Below, in pieces: positions 17,607 to 25,720 of a DNA stretch of 64,000 bases. This stretch comes from Thiolapillus brandeum (lineage in GTDB: Bacteria > Pseudomonadota > Gammaproteobacteria > Chromatiales > Chromatiaceae), in NCBI RefSeq assembly GCF_000828615.1, contig NZ_AP012273.1, positions 3,065,663-3,129,662 on the forward strand. The letters run 5' to 3'. The notes under the pieces are model-generated. The model was not told where the DNA came from. It was given only the letters and a program-made list of their open reading frames with translations, and ran no database searches. The stretch's first letter is position 1. Every line of letters begins with the position of its first letter. Made by a program: the position numbers and the translations under genes.

Positions 17607-18311
17607 ATGACTACTGCAAATTCCCAGAGACGACGGAATAATGCCAGGATGATTGACGCCAGCGCATCGATTCATCCCGTTTTTCTCATTCCCGAAGACG
17701 GGCGATTGAACCTGGATCAAGTAGCTGGAGAAGAGCAACTCGCTTCCTATCTATGCCATGGCATTACCCGAAACCCCCTGGATCTGCGGACTCACACACG
17801 TCTGATTTTCCTGCGCCTGAAGCAGAAAGACAGCACGGCCTTGTATACGGCTTTGCTAGATCTGTTCCTGGCCCTGGAAGACAAGGGGCTTTCCCTGAGG
17901 CAGCATTTACTTCAGCAATGTTCGCCCCGGCTACAGCCACACCAGCGCGGCATTCTTGCACAAGGCCTCACTGAAGGGCTGCGCAGCAACATGCCTCTCT
18001 CCGACCTCGGGCACAGCCTGCTGCATAAAGGCATCGAATCAGATACCCCCCTGATAAACAAAACCCTGTCCACATCGAAAGCCACTCCTGCGGATCCTCT
18101 GTCCGAGGCCATGACATGTCTGGAATATGGTCAGCTCGACCAGGCTTTGGATCTGCTGGAAGCAGCCATGATGGCTGAGCCGGGAAATGCCATGATCCGC
18201 ACCGAACTGCTGTCCATCTACACCAGGGGCCGCATGAAAGACCGTTACCGGAAACAAACACAGTCCATGATACGAGCGGGACACAGCCTGCCTTCAGACT
18301 GGTCCCTGTAA
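17607..18311 (+). CDS. Hypothetical protein with TPR/FimV-like C-terminus
   Basis: 234 residues, no signal peptide. Residues 40-140 are helical and charged, with no family I recognise. Residues 160-225 contain a TPR-like pair (EYGQLDQALDLLEAAMMAEPGNAMIRTELLSIY) resembling the FimV C-terminal region. It lies 62 bases after the PhnD-like gene and ends the first operon of the island. It could be a protein-interaction adaptor. Function unknown. Confidence 0.75.
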   Translation: MTTANSQRRRNNARMIDASASIHPVFLIPEDGRLNLDQVAGEEQLASYLCHGITRNPLDLRTHTRLIFLRLKQKDSTALYTALLDLFLALEDKGLSLRQHLLQQCSPRLQPHQRGILAQGLTEGLRSNMPLSDLGHSLLHKGIESDTPLINKTLSTSKATPADPLSEAMTCLEYGQLDQALDLLEAAMMAEPGNAMIRTELLSIYTRGRMKDRYRKQTQSMIRAGHSLPSDWSL

Positions 18312-18387
18312 CCCGTATCAGGAATACGCCACACCTTTCCCCAGAGCTATCCCTTCTTGCCCTCCAGCCTCGACCGGGTAACAGACC

Positions 18388-18444
18388 TACCCAATTAACC
18401 GCCATCTCTTCCTCATTATCAAGAGGCTTTCCCCGCCGCATAAT
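18388..18444 (+). promoter_or_regulatory. Promoter block of the PilJ-domain operon (copy B)
   Basis: Same design as copy A at 11814: TACCC (18388-18392), 16 bases, TTCCTCATTATCAA (18409-18422), CT-x-TCCC, then GCATAAT. TTATCA (18416-18421) and CATAAT (18439-18444) are 17 bases apart. Conservation of the spacer and of the upstream TACCC goes beyond ordinary promoter similarity and suggests a common activator. Confidence 0.65.
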
Positions 18445-18530
18445 ATTGGCCATCGAAGATCTTTGTGAGCCAGTTCCTTGACAGTATTTTTCAAAGTCAA
18501 CGGCTCTAACCTTTGAAACCAGGGAAACAT

Positions 18531-19337
18531 ATGCTGCTCATGACAAACACCACTTCACACCGAAAAGCCACCCCCTTGTTGGCCAGTATGGCAATACTGT
18601 TCAGTAGCTGGACCAGCATGCCTGCTGCAGCCGCCTCTACCATCGAGGATGCTATCAACAAGGCGGGTAAGCAGCGCATGATCACCCAGCGCCTATTGAA
18701 AGACTATGCTCTGTTGGGCATGCATATGGATCTGGGAAATCCTGCCAATGACCTGAATAAATGCATTCAGGAATTCGACACCAATCTTGCCGATCTGGAA
18801 GCCTTTTCCAATGATCAAGGCGTTCAGGCCAGCCTGAAAAAAATCCAGGCGCTGTGGATTCCACTGAAGGCCACCCTGACAGAAACTCCTGACCAGGCCA
18901 AGGCGGCGCAACTGCAAGCCGACCTGGACGAGTTACTGGCTGCCTGCCAGGAAAACACCCGGATATTTACCGGATTATCCGGTAAACAACGGGGAGAAAT
19001 CGTGGGCCTGGCCGGACGCCAGCGCATGCTCTCCCAGCGCATGGCAGCACTCTATATGCTCAAGGCCTGGAAAATCGATCAACAGCAGTTCGCCAATAAG
19101 CTTTCAACCTCCATGGACGAGTTCAGTTCTGCACACCAGCACCTGGAGGCTTCACCCCTGACTACGGATGAAATTCATGCCCTATTGTCCCGGGTCAAGA
19201 AATCCTATGCCTGGTTCGAAATGATGGGCAAATCGAAATCCGGCCGGGTCATCCCTGCCCTTATCAACAAGTCCGCCAACAATATATTGGCGGACATGGA
19301 TAAAGCCACCTCATTGTACGCAGAAGCCAGGAAATAG
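18531..19337 (+). CDS. Secreted PilJ/NIT-like sensor domain protein 1
   Basis: 268 residues: signal peptide (to about residue 35, ending AAA-ST), then a helical domain with two copies of the motif AGKQRM-x-x-QR / AGRQRMLSQRM, about 120 residues apart. This is the type IV pili chemotaxis transducer N-terminal domain (PilJ, PF13675), related to the nitrate-binding P-box domain of NarX/NarQ. No transmembrane anchor, HAMP or kinase follows, so it is a free periplasmic protein. ATG at 18531 has AGGGA upstream; an in-frame TTG at 18513 is less likely. Confidence 0.87.
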   Translation: MLLMTNTTSHRKATPLLASMAILFSSWTSMPAAAASTIEDAINKAGKQRMITQRLLKDYALLGMHMDLGNPANDLNKCIQEFDTNLADLEAFSNDQGVQASLKKIQALWIPLKATLTETPDQAKAAQLQADLDELLAACQENTRIFTGLSGKQRGEIVGLAGRQRMLSQRMAALYMLKAWKIDQQQFANKLSTSMDEFSSAHQHLEASPLTTDEIHALLSRVKKSYAWFEMMGKSKSGRVIPALINKSANNILADMDKATSLYAEARK

Positions 19338-19367
19338 TCTGTACTGCTCAACCCCGGAGATGCCATT

Positions 19368-20171
19368 ATGAAAAATCTCAACAAAATCCTCATCACTCTG
19401 CTTTCACTTGCTGCACTGACTCTGGCCTCTGGCAGCAGCATTGCCAAGCCCGCCAGTCCTGAAACAGGTAACCTGGCCACTCTTGTCGATATTGCCGGCA
19501 AACAGCGCATGCTTTCGCAAAAAATCGCCAAGGCCTATTTTTTTTACGGCCAGGGTATTCGTGCTGACAAAACACGCAAGCAGCTGCTGGATAGCATCAA
19601 CGAGTTCAACCACAATTTCCAGATCATCCGGAAATCCGTGGATGACCAGGGAATTCAGGACATGCTGGTCTATATCGGCATGGCCAAAGATGAGATGGCA
19701 ACCCTCGCCAAGCAGCCCTACAGCAAGGAAAACGCATCCCTGGTGCTGGACTACAGTGAAACCATGCTTGAAGGAAGCCAGGACATCGTTTCCCGACTGG
19801 AAGACATGTCCAAGCTGAAGAAGGAAGCCATCGTGAACCTCGCGGGTCGGCAGCGCATGCTGACCCAGCGTATCGCCAAATACTATATCGCTTACCAGGC
19901 CGGATTCCACGACCACAATACCGTGGAGCAGCTGAAAACCGCCGTCAAAGAGTTTGAAGAAGCCCATGCTACCTTGAGCAAGGCCAAGTTGAACACACCG
20001 GAAATCAGGAAAGAATTGATCAAGGTCGATCGTCTCTGGAAGGTGGTCGCCAAATTCTACAAGGATGTTGAGCGCGGCGGACTGCCCGTTATCGTGCTGG
20101 CCACCACAGACAACATAATGACCACCATGAACACCATCACTCGCCAATATGTCGAGGCTCTGAGTTCCTAA
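19368..20171 (+). CDS. Secreted PilJ/NIT-like sensor domain protein 2
   Basis: 267 residues, a diverged paralogue of the preceding gene. It has a signal peptide (cleavage near SIAKP, residue 26) and two QRM motifs, IAGKQRMLSQKIA (about 43-55) and LAGRQRMLTQRIA (about 159-171). It also lacks any transmembrane or signalling domain. The gap to the first copy is 30 bases with a GGAG ribosome site. Tandem copies may form a heterodimer or bind different ligands. A nitrate-like ligand is only a family-based guess. Confidence 0.87.
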   Translation: MKNLNKILITLLSLAALTLASGSSIAKPASPETGNLATLVDIAGKQRMLSQKIAKAYFFYGQGIRADKTRKQLLDSINEFNHNFQIIRKSVDDQGIQDMLVYIGMAKDEMATLAKQPYSKENASLVLDYSETMLEGSQDIVSRLEDMSKLKKEAIVNLAGRQRMLTQRIAKYYIAYQAGFHDHNTVEQLKTAVKEFEEAHATLSKAKLNTPEIRKELIKVDRLWKVVAKFYKDVERGGLPVIVLATTDNIMTTMNTITRQYVEALSS

Positions 20172-20200
20172 TCCTCTCCAACCAACAGCGGAGTACACAC

Positions 20201-20842
20201 ATGAGAAATTCAATCATCATCGCCGTAATCTTTCTGGTTATCCAGATCAATGTGCACGCAACCCTTGGTACTGTTCCTCAGAACGGTTTGCAGCTCAATG
20301 GAGAGCACTTGATCGAGGATCAAACACTGTCCCTGGAATGGACCCGGGATGCCAATCTGGCCAAGACCCTGTGCAACAACCAGGATCCCGTATGGACCAG
20401 CTTCGACCCTTCCCTGGTGGCTCAGGGCACTGGCCGCACCGCATCTGAGATCTGCGCCCAGGATGGCAGAATGAACTGGTATGAAGCGGAAGCATGGCTG
20501 CAGCATCTGAATGCCAATCACTATCTTGGACACAGCAACTGGCGCATGCCCGAAATCTCTTACCAGGACAGCAGTTGCTCCGAGCAGGTGGTAATGAATC
20601 AGTCCAGCACACCCGTAGCCATCGGCCACAGTTGCACCAACGGTGAACCCGGCCATTTGAAAGCGGCCTTGAGTTCTTACCGTAGCACCCTGAAAAATCT
20701 GGGTGATCAGATTTACTGGTCTGCTACCGAGCTGGCCTCGAACAATACCCTGGTAGGAGTATTCGGCATCGATAACGACTGGCAGGATGCGGAAGACAAG
20801 ACCTCCGACCTGCTACCCGTCTGGCCAGTACACAGTTTATAA
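20201..20842 (+). CDS. DUF1566 (Lcl-type) secreted protein
   Basis: 213 residues with a signal peptide (about 1-20). The mature protein follows the DUF1566 pattern: a tag of LEWTRDANLAKTLCNN, the middle MNWYEAEAWLQHLNANHYLGHSNWRMPE, and IYWSATELASNN. These extracytoplasmic domains are common in gammaproteobacteria; their role is mostly unknown (C-type-lectin-like fold or surface attachment). It is the last gene of the PilJ operon, 29 bases after the second PilJ gene, and is followed by a strong terminator. Confidence 0.87.
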   Translation: MRNSIIIAVIFLVIQINVHATLGTVPQNGLQLNGEHLIEDQTLSLEWTRDANLAKTLCNNQDPVWTSFDPSLVAQGTGRTASEICAQDGRMNWYEAEAWLQHLNANHYLGHSNWRMPEISYQDSSCSEQVVMNQSSTPVAIGHSCTNGEPGHLKAALSSYRSTLKNLGDQIYWSATELASNNTLVGVFGIDNDWQDAEDKTSDLLPVWPVHSL

Positions 20843-20865
20843 TCCGTCCGCTCTCTCCCTACCCC

Positions 20866-20903
20866 AAAAAACCACTTGTGCCTTTCGGTACAGGTGGTTT
20901 TTT
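20866..20903 (+). terminator. Rho-independent terminator after the PilJ operon
   Basis: A 14-bp stem (AAAAAACCACTTGT against ACAGGTGGTTTTTT, one G-U pair) around a 10-base loop, ending in a run of six T. It closes the island's second operon. Confidence 0.9.
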
Positions 20904-21016
20904 ATGTCCACTATGCCGGGTGGTGTCCATGTAAGAGGTTCCTTAGATTGGATCATGGATTCGAGCATTGATGACAAATATATCCACACGATAGGCAGGG
21001 AATACTCTTGTAGATG

Positions 21017-21055
21017 TTGACGGGGATCAATACTTTATTTAGTGCTCTGTAATAT
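21017..21055 (+). promoter_or_regulatory. FNR-like box and -10 element of the multihaem cytochrome gene
   Basis: TTGAC-GGGG-ATCAA (21017-21030) differs from the FNR/ANR consensus TTGAT-N4-ATCAA at one base. TAATAT (21050-21055) follows where the -10 box of a class II FNR-activated promoter would sit: the box centre is 38-42 bases from the expected start. This suggests induction at low oxygen. Confidence 0.6.
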
Positions 21056-21122
21056 GCTGATCAAGCAATACGACGTATTGGCAAGGCAACCAGTTTGAGC
21101 ATTTCTTGAGGGGATAATCGCC

Positions 21123-23531
21123 ATGAACAGAAACAGATTACGCCATGCAGGTATCAGCCTGCTGTTGTTATTGGGGGGTATAGCCGGTTCTATAGCGCCC
21201 GCAAGCGCGAAATCCGGGTGTCTTGCCTGTCACAAGGGCATCGAGGATATTCGTGATAACAAAAGCGTCATGATGACCATGATAAAAGGCCTTGGCGCAC
21301 CTCACGGTGACTCCGAAGGTTGCGTGGTCTGTCACGGCGGTAACCCCATGGAGACCAAGGATAAAGCCAAGGCTCACAAGGGCTCGCCGAAGAAACTGGC
21401 GGCTGCCAAGGGACCGCAGACGTTTTATCCGGATCCTGGCGCCATGGACATCAATAAGTTCACCTGTGGTCAGGCGTCCTGTCATCAGGGTTATCCGGAT
21501 CGTCTGGAAAAGGCGTTGATGAATACGGAAGCCGGAAAGATTCAGGGCAACCTGCACACTTGGGGTATCAAAGAGGTGCAAAACCACAAGGTGCCCTGGG
21601 GTAACTACGATGTTAAAGACGGCGACGGCCCTGTGCCTTCTGTCGGTACGCCGGAATACAAGGCCTACATGAAAGACATGATGGCGGCGCACAAGGAACA
21701 ATTCCCGGCTTCTTTGAAGCAGATTCCCCAGCCATCCGTGGCGGAGATCGAGAAAGATCCCAAGCTGGCCGGTTTCACCTATTCCCGTCAACAGTGCCAA
21801 CGTTGCCACGTTACTGTCAAAGGCCGGGAGAAGCGTGGTGATTACCGGGGTCAGGGGTGTTCCTCCTGTCATGTTCCTTATGGTACGGAAGGTTTGTACG
21901 AAGGTAACGATCCCACCATCAGCAAGACTGAAAAGGGGCATTTGCTGACTCATCAGTTGCAGGCAACCCGCAAATCAGTGGTGAAGACCTCGCATGCTGA
22001 GTATTCCGGTATTCCCGTAGAGTCCTGCAATCACTGCCATAACCGGGGCAAGCGGATTGGCGTGACCTATCAGGGCCTGATGGAATTCCCCTATGGTTCC
22101 CCCTGGAATGCCAAGGGAAGCAAACAGCCCAAGCTGCATACCAAGAAGTATCTGTTCATCTCTGATGACCTCCATCACCAGTACAACCAGAGCCGGCCCG
22201 GCAATCCCAAGGGCGGCATGCTGTGCCAGGACTGCCATACCACCATCGATATGCATGGCGATGGCAATATTCCCGGCACCACCCTGGCGCAGGTGGAAAT
22301 CGAGTGTCAGGATTGTCACGGTACGCCCGAGAAGTATCCCTGGGAACTGCCCTTGGGATATGGTGAAGAGTTCAAGAAGGACCTGAGCAAGAGCAAGGCG
22401 CGGGGACTGGCCGATGCGCCCCTGCAAGAGACAGCCGCTTTTGCCACCGTTTATGACAAAGCTGATGGGTATCTGAAAACCACCCGCGGCAATCCTTTCG
22501 GAAACGTGGTCAGGAAAGGCAAAAAAGTCATTCTGCATTCCGCAACAGGCAATGATTTTGAAGTGCCGGTGCTCAAGCAGATCAAGGAGGAAGGCAGTTG
22601 GAAGAGTCCGAATGCCGAGGTCGCCATGAGCAAGGTGAAAAAGCACAATGAAAGCCTCGAATGCTACACCTGCCATGCTTCCTGGGTTCCCCAGTGTTAT
22701 GGCTGCCATGTCCAGGTCAACTATGGCAAGGACAAGAAAGGCAAGGCCTATCATGATACCGACTGGATTGCTTCTGGCACCAAACGCAATGCCGACGGTT
22801 CCACGGCCGAATCCACTCTGGGTGTGAAAGGCATCCAGAGCCCGGGCAAGGTGTTTGAAACCCGCTCCTATCTGCGTTGGGAAGATCCTGTCCTGGGCAT
22901 CAACGGCGAAGGTCGCGTTACGCCGCTCATGCCGGGGTGTCAGGTTGTGTATACGGTAATCGACCGCAACAACAAGGCCATTGCCCTCAATCAGATTGCC
23001 AAATCGGAAGACGAGCGAGAGGAGCTTGGTCAAAAACGCACGCCGCTGGGCATCGACATGGCGCCGGTACAACCGCACTCCGTGCAGCGTAAGGCACGTA
23101 CCTGTGAATCCTGCCACAACAATCCCAAGGCCATGGGTTACGGGATTGCAGGAGGCGTATTCCAGACCCGTTATGTCGAGGACATCGTGGAAGACCTGAT
23201 CGACCAGAAGAATGGCAAGCCCATTGCCAAGCCTGGCAATTACAAGATCCAGATTCCAAAAATCGAGGATCTGGATTTCGACTGGTCCACCATCATCAAG
23301 GATGGACAGCAGGTTCAGACAGTGGGTACCCACTGGCCCCTGTCCCGCGCACTGCCGAAAGAAATGCGTGACGCCATGGAGCGTACCGGCCTGTGCATGG
23401 GTTGCCACCGGGAGATGAGCAATGCTGAACTCTGGGCCAAGGTCTCCACACCGGGTCAGTTGACCGATGAACAACATATCGAGATGCTGAACAAGATGCT
23501 CAAGACCTACGCCGAGTCAAAAGGCAAATAA
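21123..23531 (+). CDS. Secreted dodecahaem cytochrome c
   Basis: 802 residues with a Sec signal peptide (to about residue 29). It has twelve haem attachment motifs, beginning at residues 33, 67, 115, 225, 246, 302, 368, 395, 514, 525, 661 and 758. Eleven are CxxCH. The third (CGQASCH) is CX4CH. The protein ends without a membrane anchor, so it is probably periplasmic. I do not recognise a named family. Octahaem tetrathionate and sulfite reductases are shorter and carry other special motifs. It could be an electron-transfer or reductase protein acting on sulfur or nitrogen compounds. It is likely monocistronic between an FNR-like promoter and a terminator. Confidence 0.92.
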   Translation: MNRNRLRHAGISLLLLLGGIAGSIAPASAKSGCLACHKGIEDIRDNKSVMMTMIKGLGAPHGDSEGCVVCHGGNPMETKDKAKAHKGSPKKLAAAKGPQTFYPDPGAMDINKFTCGQASCHQGYPDRLEKALMNTEAGKIQGNLHTWGIKEVQNHKVPWGNYDVKDGDGPVPSVGTPEYKAYMKDMMAAHKEQFPASLKQIPQPSVAEIEKDPKLAGFTYSRQQCQRCHVTVKGREKRGDYRGQGCSSCHVPYGTEGLYEGNDPTISKTEKGHLLTHQLQATRKSVVKTSHAEYSGIPVESCNHCHNRGKRIGVTYQGLMEFPYGSPWNAKGSKQPKLHTKKYLFISDDLHHQYNQSRPGNPKGGMLCQDCHTTIDMHGDGNIPGTTLAQVEIECQDCHGTPEKYPWELPLGYGEEFKKDLSKSKARGLADAPLQETAAFATVYDKADGYLKTTRGNPFGNVVRKGKKVILHSATGNDFEVPVLKQIKEEGSWKSPNAEVAMSKVKKHNESLECYTCHASWVPQCYGCHVQVNYGKDKKGKAYHDTDWIASGTKRNADGSTAESTLGVKGIQSPGKVFETRSYLRWEDPVLGINGEGRVTPLMPGCQVVYTVIDRNNKAIALNQIAKSEDEREELGQKRTPLGIDMAPVQPHSVQRKARTCESCHNNPKAMGYGIAGGVFQTRYVEDIVEDLIDQKNGKPIAKPGNYKIQIPKIEDLDFDWSTIIKDGQQVQTVGTHWPLSRALPKEMRDAMERTGLCMGCHREMSNAELWAKVSTPGQLTDEQHIEMLNKMLKTYAESKGK

Positions 23532-23567
23532 GAACCTGGTCACCCCAGAGGTGACTCAACCATAGGA

Positions 23568-23600
23568 GGAAGCCGTCATGCATAATGGCGGCTTCCTTTT
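23568..23600 (+). terminator. Terminator of the dodecahaem cytochrome gene
   Basis: GGAAGCCGTC (23568-23577) pairs with GGCGGCTTCC (23587-23596) over ten positions with one G-U pair, nine-base loop, then TTTT. A second hairpin (GTCACC/GGTGAC, about 23540-23555) sits just before it. The stem contains the AGGAGG and ATG that would otherwise look like the best start of the next gene. Confidence 0.85.
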
Positions 23601-23625
23601 GCTTCCAATGTGGAGACTGGATACC

Positions 23626-24420
23626 TTGAAACCATTATCAATAATCATTCGTCCATGGGCTTATGTCGTCCTGATGGGAATTGGCGCGTCCGGAACAGCC
23701 ATCGCAGCAGATGTTGATGAAGGGAGTGCAGCCAGTGCGTTACCCATGCATGTGGATCCTCTGGATGAAGGTCGGGCTTCGGCCCTGCACCGAGGCCCCA
23801 ATCCCCATGCGACACTTTCAGCCGAACAACACATACAGGTAGCCGCGCAACACATGGCGGCAGGGCGTTTGCCTCAAGCCATGGCGGTGCTGAGTCAGGC
23901 GTTGGCCAAGTATCCCCATCATGCCGAATTGTTCAATATGCGAGCCGCCCTGGAACTGAAACAACAGGACATAAAAGGCGCCCTCGCGGATATGGAGCAG
24001 GCGGTCAAACTGGAACCGGACAACGCTCTGTACCGGGTGACGAGATCCCGGCTTTACCTGCGTTTTGAGCGTAAGGATGAGGCCCTGGCAGACTTGAATG
24101 AGGCGGTCAAACTGGCGCCAAAATTGGTGCCGGCGCATTTCAATCGCGGCAGCCTGCTGGCCAATCTGGGCAGGGAGAAAGAAGCTCTGGCGGATTTTGA
24201 TCGTTGCATCGGGATCGCACCGGAACTGCCCGCTCCCTGGTTCAATCGGGGATCCATGCACTGGGCCCTGGGCGAAAAAGCCAAGGCCAGAGCGGACATC
24301 AATCATTTTATCGACTTGGCCAAAGAACCCTCCTGGAAACAGGCCGGGAAGGATTTGCTCAAGGTCTGGGATCAGGAAGAAGCAAAACAGCAGGCCGGGC
24401 CGGGAGGCAACCCATCATGA
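23626..24420 (+). CDS. Secreted tetratricopeptide repeat protein
   Basis: 264 residues from TTG at 23626, giving a signal peptide MKPLSIIIRPWAYVVLMGIG ending near AIAA. Residues about 70-255 hold four to five TPR units (ALADMEQAVKLEPDNA, ALADLNEAVKLAPK, ALADFDRCIGIAPEL). GGAG lies ten bases before the TTG. In-frame ATGs at 23578 and 23608 are alternatives, but 23578 sits inside the upstream terminator. It overlaps the next gene by four bases. Probably a periplasmic scaffold. Confidence 0.8.
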   Translation: MKPLSIIIRPWAYVVLMGIGASGTAIAADVDEGSAASALPMHVDPLDEGRASALHRGPNPHATLSAEQHIQVAAQHMAAGRLPQAMAVLSQALAKYPHHAELFNMRAALELKQQDIKGALADMEQAVKLEPDNALYRVTRSRLYLRFERKDEALADLNEAVKLAPKLVPAHFNRGSLLANLGREKEALADFDRCIGIAPELPAPWFNRGSMHWALGEKAKARADINHFIDLAKEPSWKQAGKDLLKVWDQEEAKQQAGPGGNPS

Positions 24421-25076
24421 GTTGGAAGCCGGGCATGGTAGCGGTAGTGATTTGGGGGCTCCTGGCTTCTCCGACTTATGCGGGTGCTGTGGATTTTCAG
24501 CAATTGCTCACGGAAGGCGGACTGGAATTTACGCCACCTCAGGAGCTCAAACAGGTTCCAGTGGCGCCGGATTATGTCATGCCATATGAGGCGCGTTATA
24601 CCACAGAAAGTGGCGATCTGGAGGTGCGTTATGCCATACGCCCCCTGAACCGTATCGAAATAGATTATAGTGACCCGCACAATGCGGCTCCGGCTCCCAA
24701 TGATTTGTTCAACATGTTGTTCCGCACCCTGACAGAGACCCTGGCCAAAGAGCATCGGGTGGTCAGCCGCAGTTATCCGCCGGAAAAGGCGCGGGAGGAT
24801 TACCGGGCGGGATGGGCGGCCGTAGGCGTTTTCGATGTGTCACCGGATATCAGCAAACGCTATCAGGAGGCAATGCTCATAGCCATTCACCAAAACGACA
24901 AGGCGGATGCCTACATCCTGTTTCTTACCAATGATCTGGCAGCGGAAAAAGAACGTATTAAAAAACTGCGCACAAGTTTGAAGTTCAAATCGTTCGACAA
25001 ACCCATCAACATGCCCCCTTCGCCCGAGGAGCTGAAAAAGCTTCCCATGATTCCAGAGAGCTCAACTGAGAATTGA
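24417..25076 (+). CDS. Hypothetical secreted protein
   Basis: 219 residues with a signal peptide (MSWKPGMVAVVIWGLLASPTYA). The mature part includes YEARYTTESGDLEVRYAIRPLNRIEIDY and a segment on AMLIAIHQNDKADAYILFL. I do not recognise the family. The ATG overlaps the TPR stop (ATGA), so the two are translated together and probably form a periplasmic pair. No catalytic motif is visible. Confidence 0.82.
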   Translation: MSWKPGMVAVVIWGLLASPTYAGAVDFQQLLTEGGLEFTPPQELKQVPVAPDYVMPYEARYTTESGDLEVRYAIRPLNRIEIDYSDPHNAAPAPNDLFNMLFRTLTETLAKEHRVVSRSYPPEKAREDYRAGWAAVGVFDVSPDISKRYQEAMLIAIHQNDKADAYILFLTNDLAAEKERIKKLRTSLKFKSFDKPINMPPSPEELKKLPMIPESSTEN

Positions 25077-25118
25077 GTGTTTGGGGTCAGAGTAACCATC
25101 CTTGAACAGGATTGTGGC

Positions 25119-25658
25119 TTATTCCATGTCCTCGATAATCTCGTCAATATCCTGCTCATCCAGCCCGGCCTGGATGAGTTGCTCGAGGAATTCTGAATCG
25201 ACATCCTGGTACTTGTCATCTGCTTCCTCATCCTCGAGTCTGGCCAGTACGGCGCCTGTGTTTTCCGGGTCTGTTTTTATACCCCGCTCATACCAATACT
25301 CAACGGTTTTGACGGTTTTGCCTGCCCGCTCAATGCTTTCTATGTGAAGAATCTCAGCACCGGCATAATAGAAGGCAATGAGCAATGCCTCTGGAATACT
25401 GCCGGAATCAGTCCTGTTCATTTCCAATGTCACATCAATCTCATTGAACTTTGACTTCTCAAGACTCCAGGTTTCCAAATCCTGTACCTTAAGACGATTT
25501 TCACCCTGTTCCCTGGCGTGATATTTCCCCCGTTTTCGAATGTTTCTGACCGTTTGACGATAGTCTCCCTCCTGTAGTGGCAGCAATGCCTGATGAAAGG
25601 CAAAGGCGGCAGCTTCATCGTTGAAATGACAATGGAAGACGTATTTGTTGGTGGGCAT
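25119..25658 (-). CDS. Hypothetical protein with acidic C-terminus
   Basis: 179 residues from ATG at 25658, chosen because GGGAGGTA lies eight bases upstream; a longer frame to 25790 would overlap the next gene. It starts MPTNKYVFHCHFNDEAAAFAFHQALLPL, reminiscent of a small alpha/beta sandwich domain. It ends with a very acidic tail (DEEADDKYQDVDSEFLEQL...DIDEIIEDME). No family recognised and no signal peptide. It is convergent with the secreted pair to its left. Confidence 0.75.
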   Translation of the reverse strand: MPTNKYVFHCHFNDEAAAFAFHQALLPLQEGDYRQTVRNIRKRGKYHAREQGENRLKVQDLETWSLEKSKFNEIDVTLEMNRTDSGSIPEALLIAFYYAGAEILHIESIERAGKTVKTVEYWYERGIKTDPENTGAVLARLEDEEADDKYQDVDSEFLEQLIQAGLDEQDIDEIIEDME

Positions 25659-25720
25659 GATCATTACCTCCCTCAAATAACAGGTCGTTTGAAACTGCCA
25701 ACCCGGCCCCTGGAGCGGCA

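Noticed and set aside
21975..23477. 500-codon minus-strand frame over the multihaem cytochrome
   Set aside because: Opposite strand of twelve haem motifs; no own motif or ribosome site.
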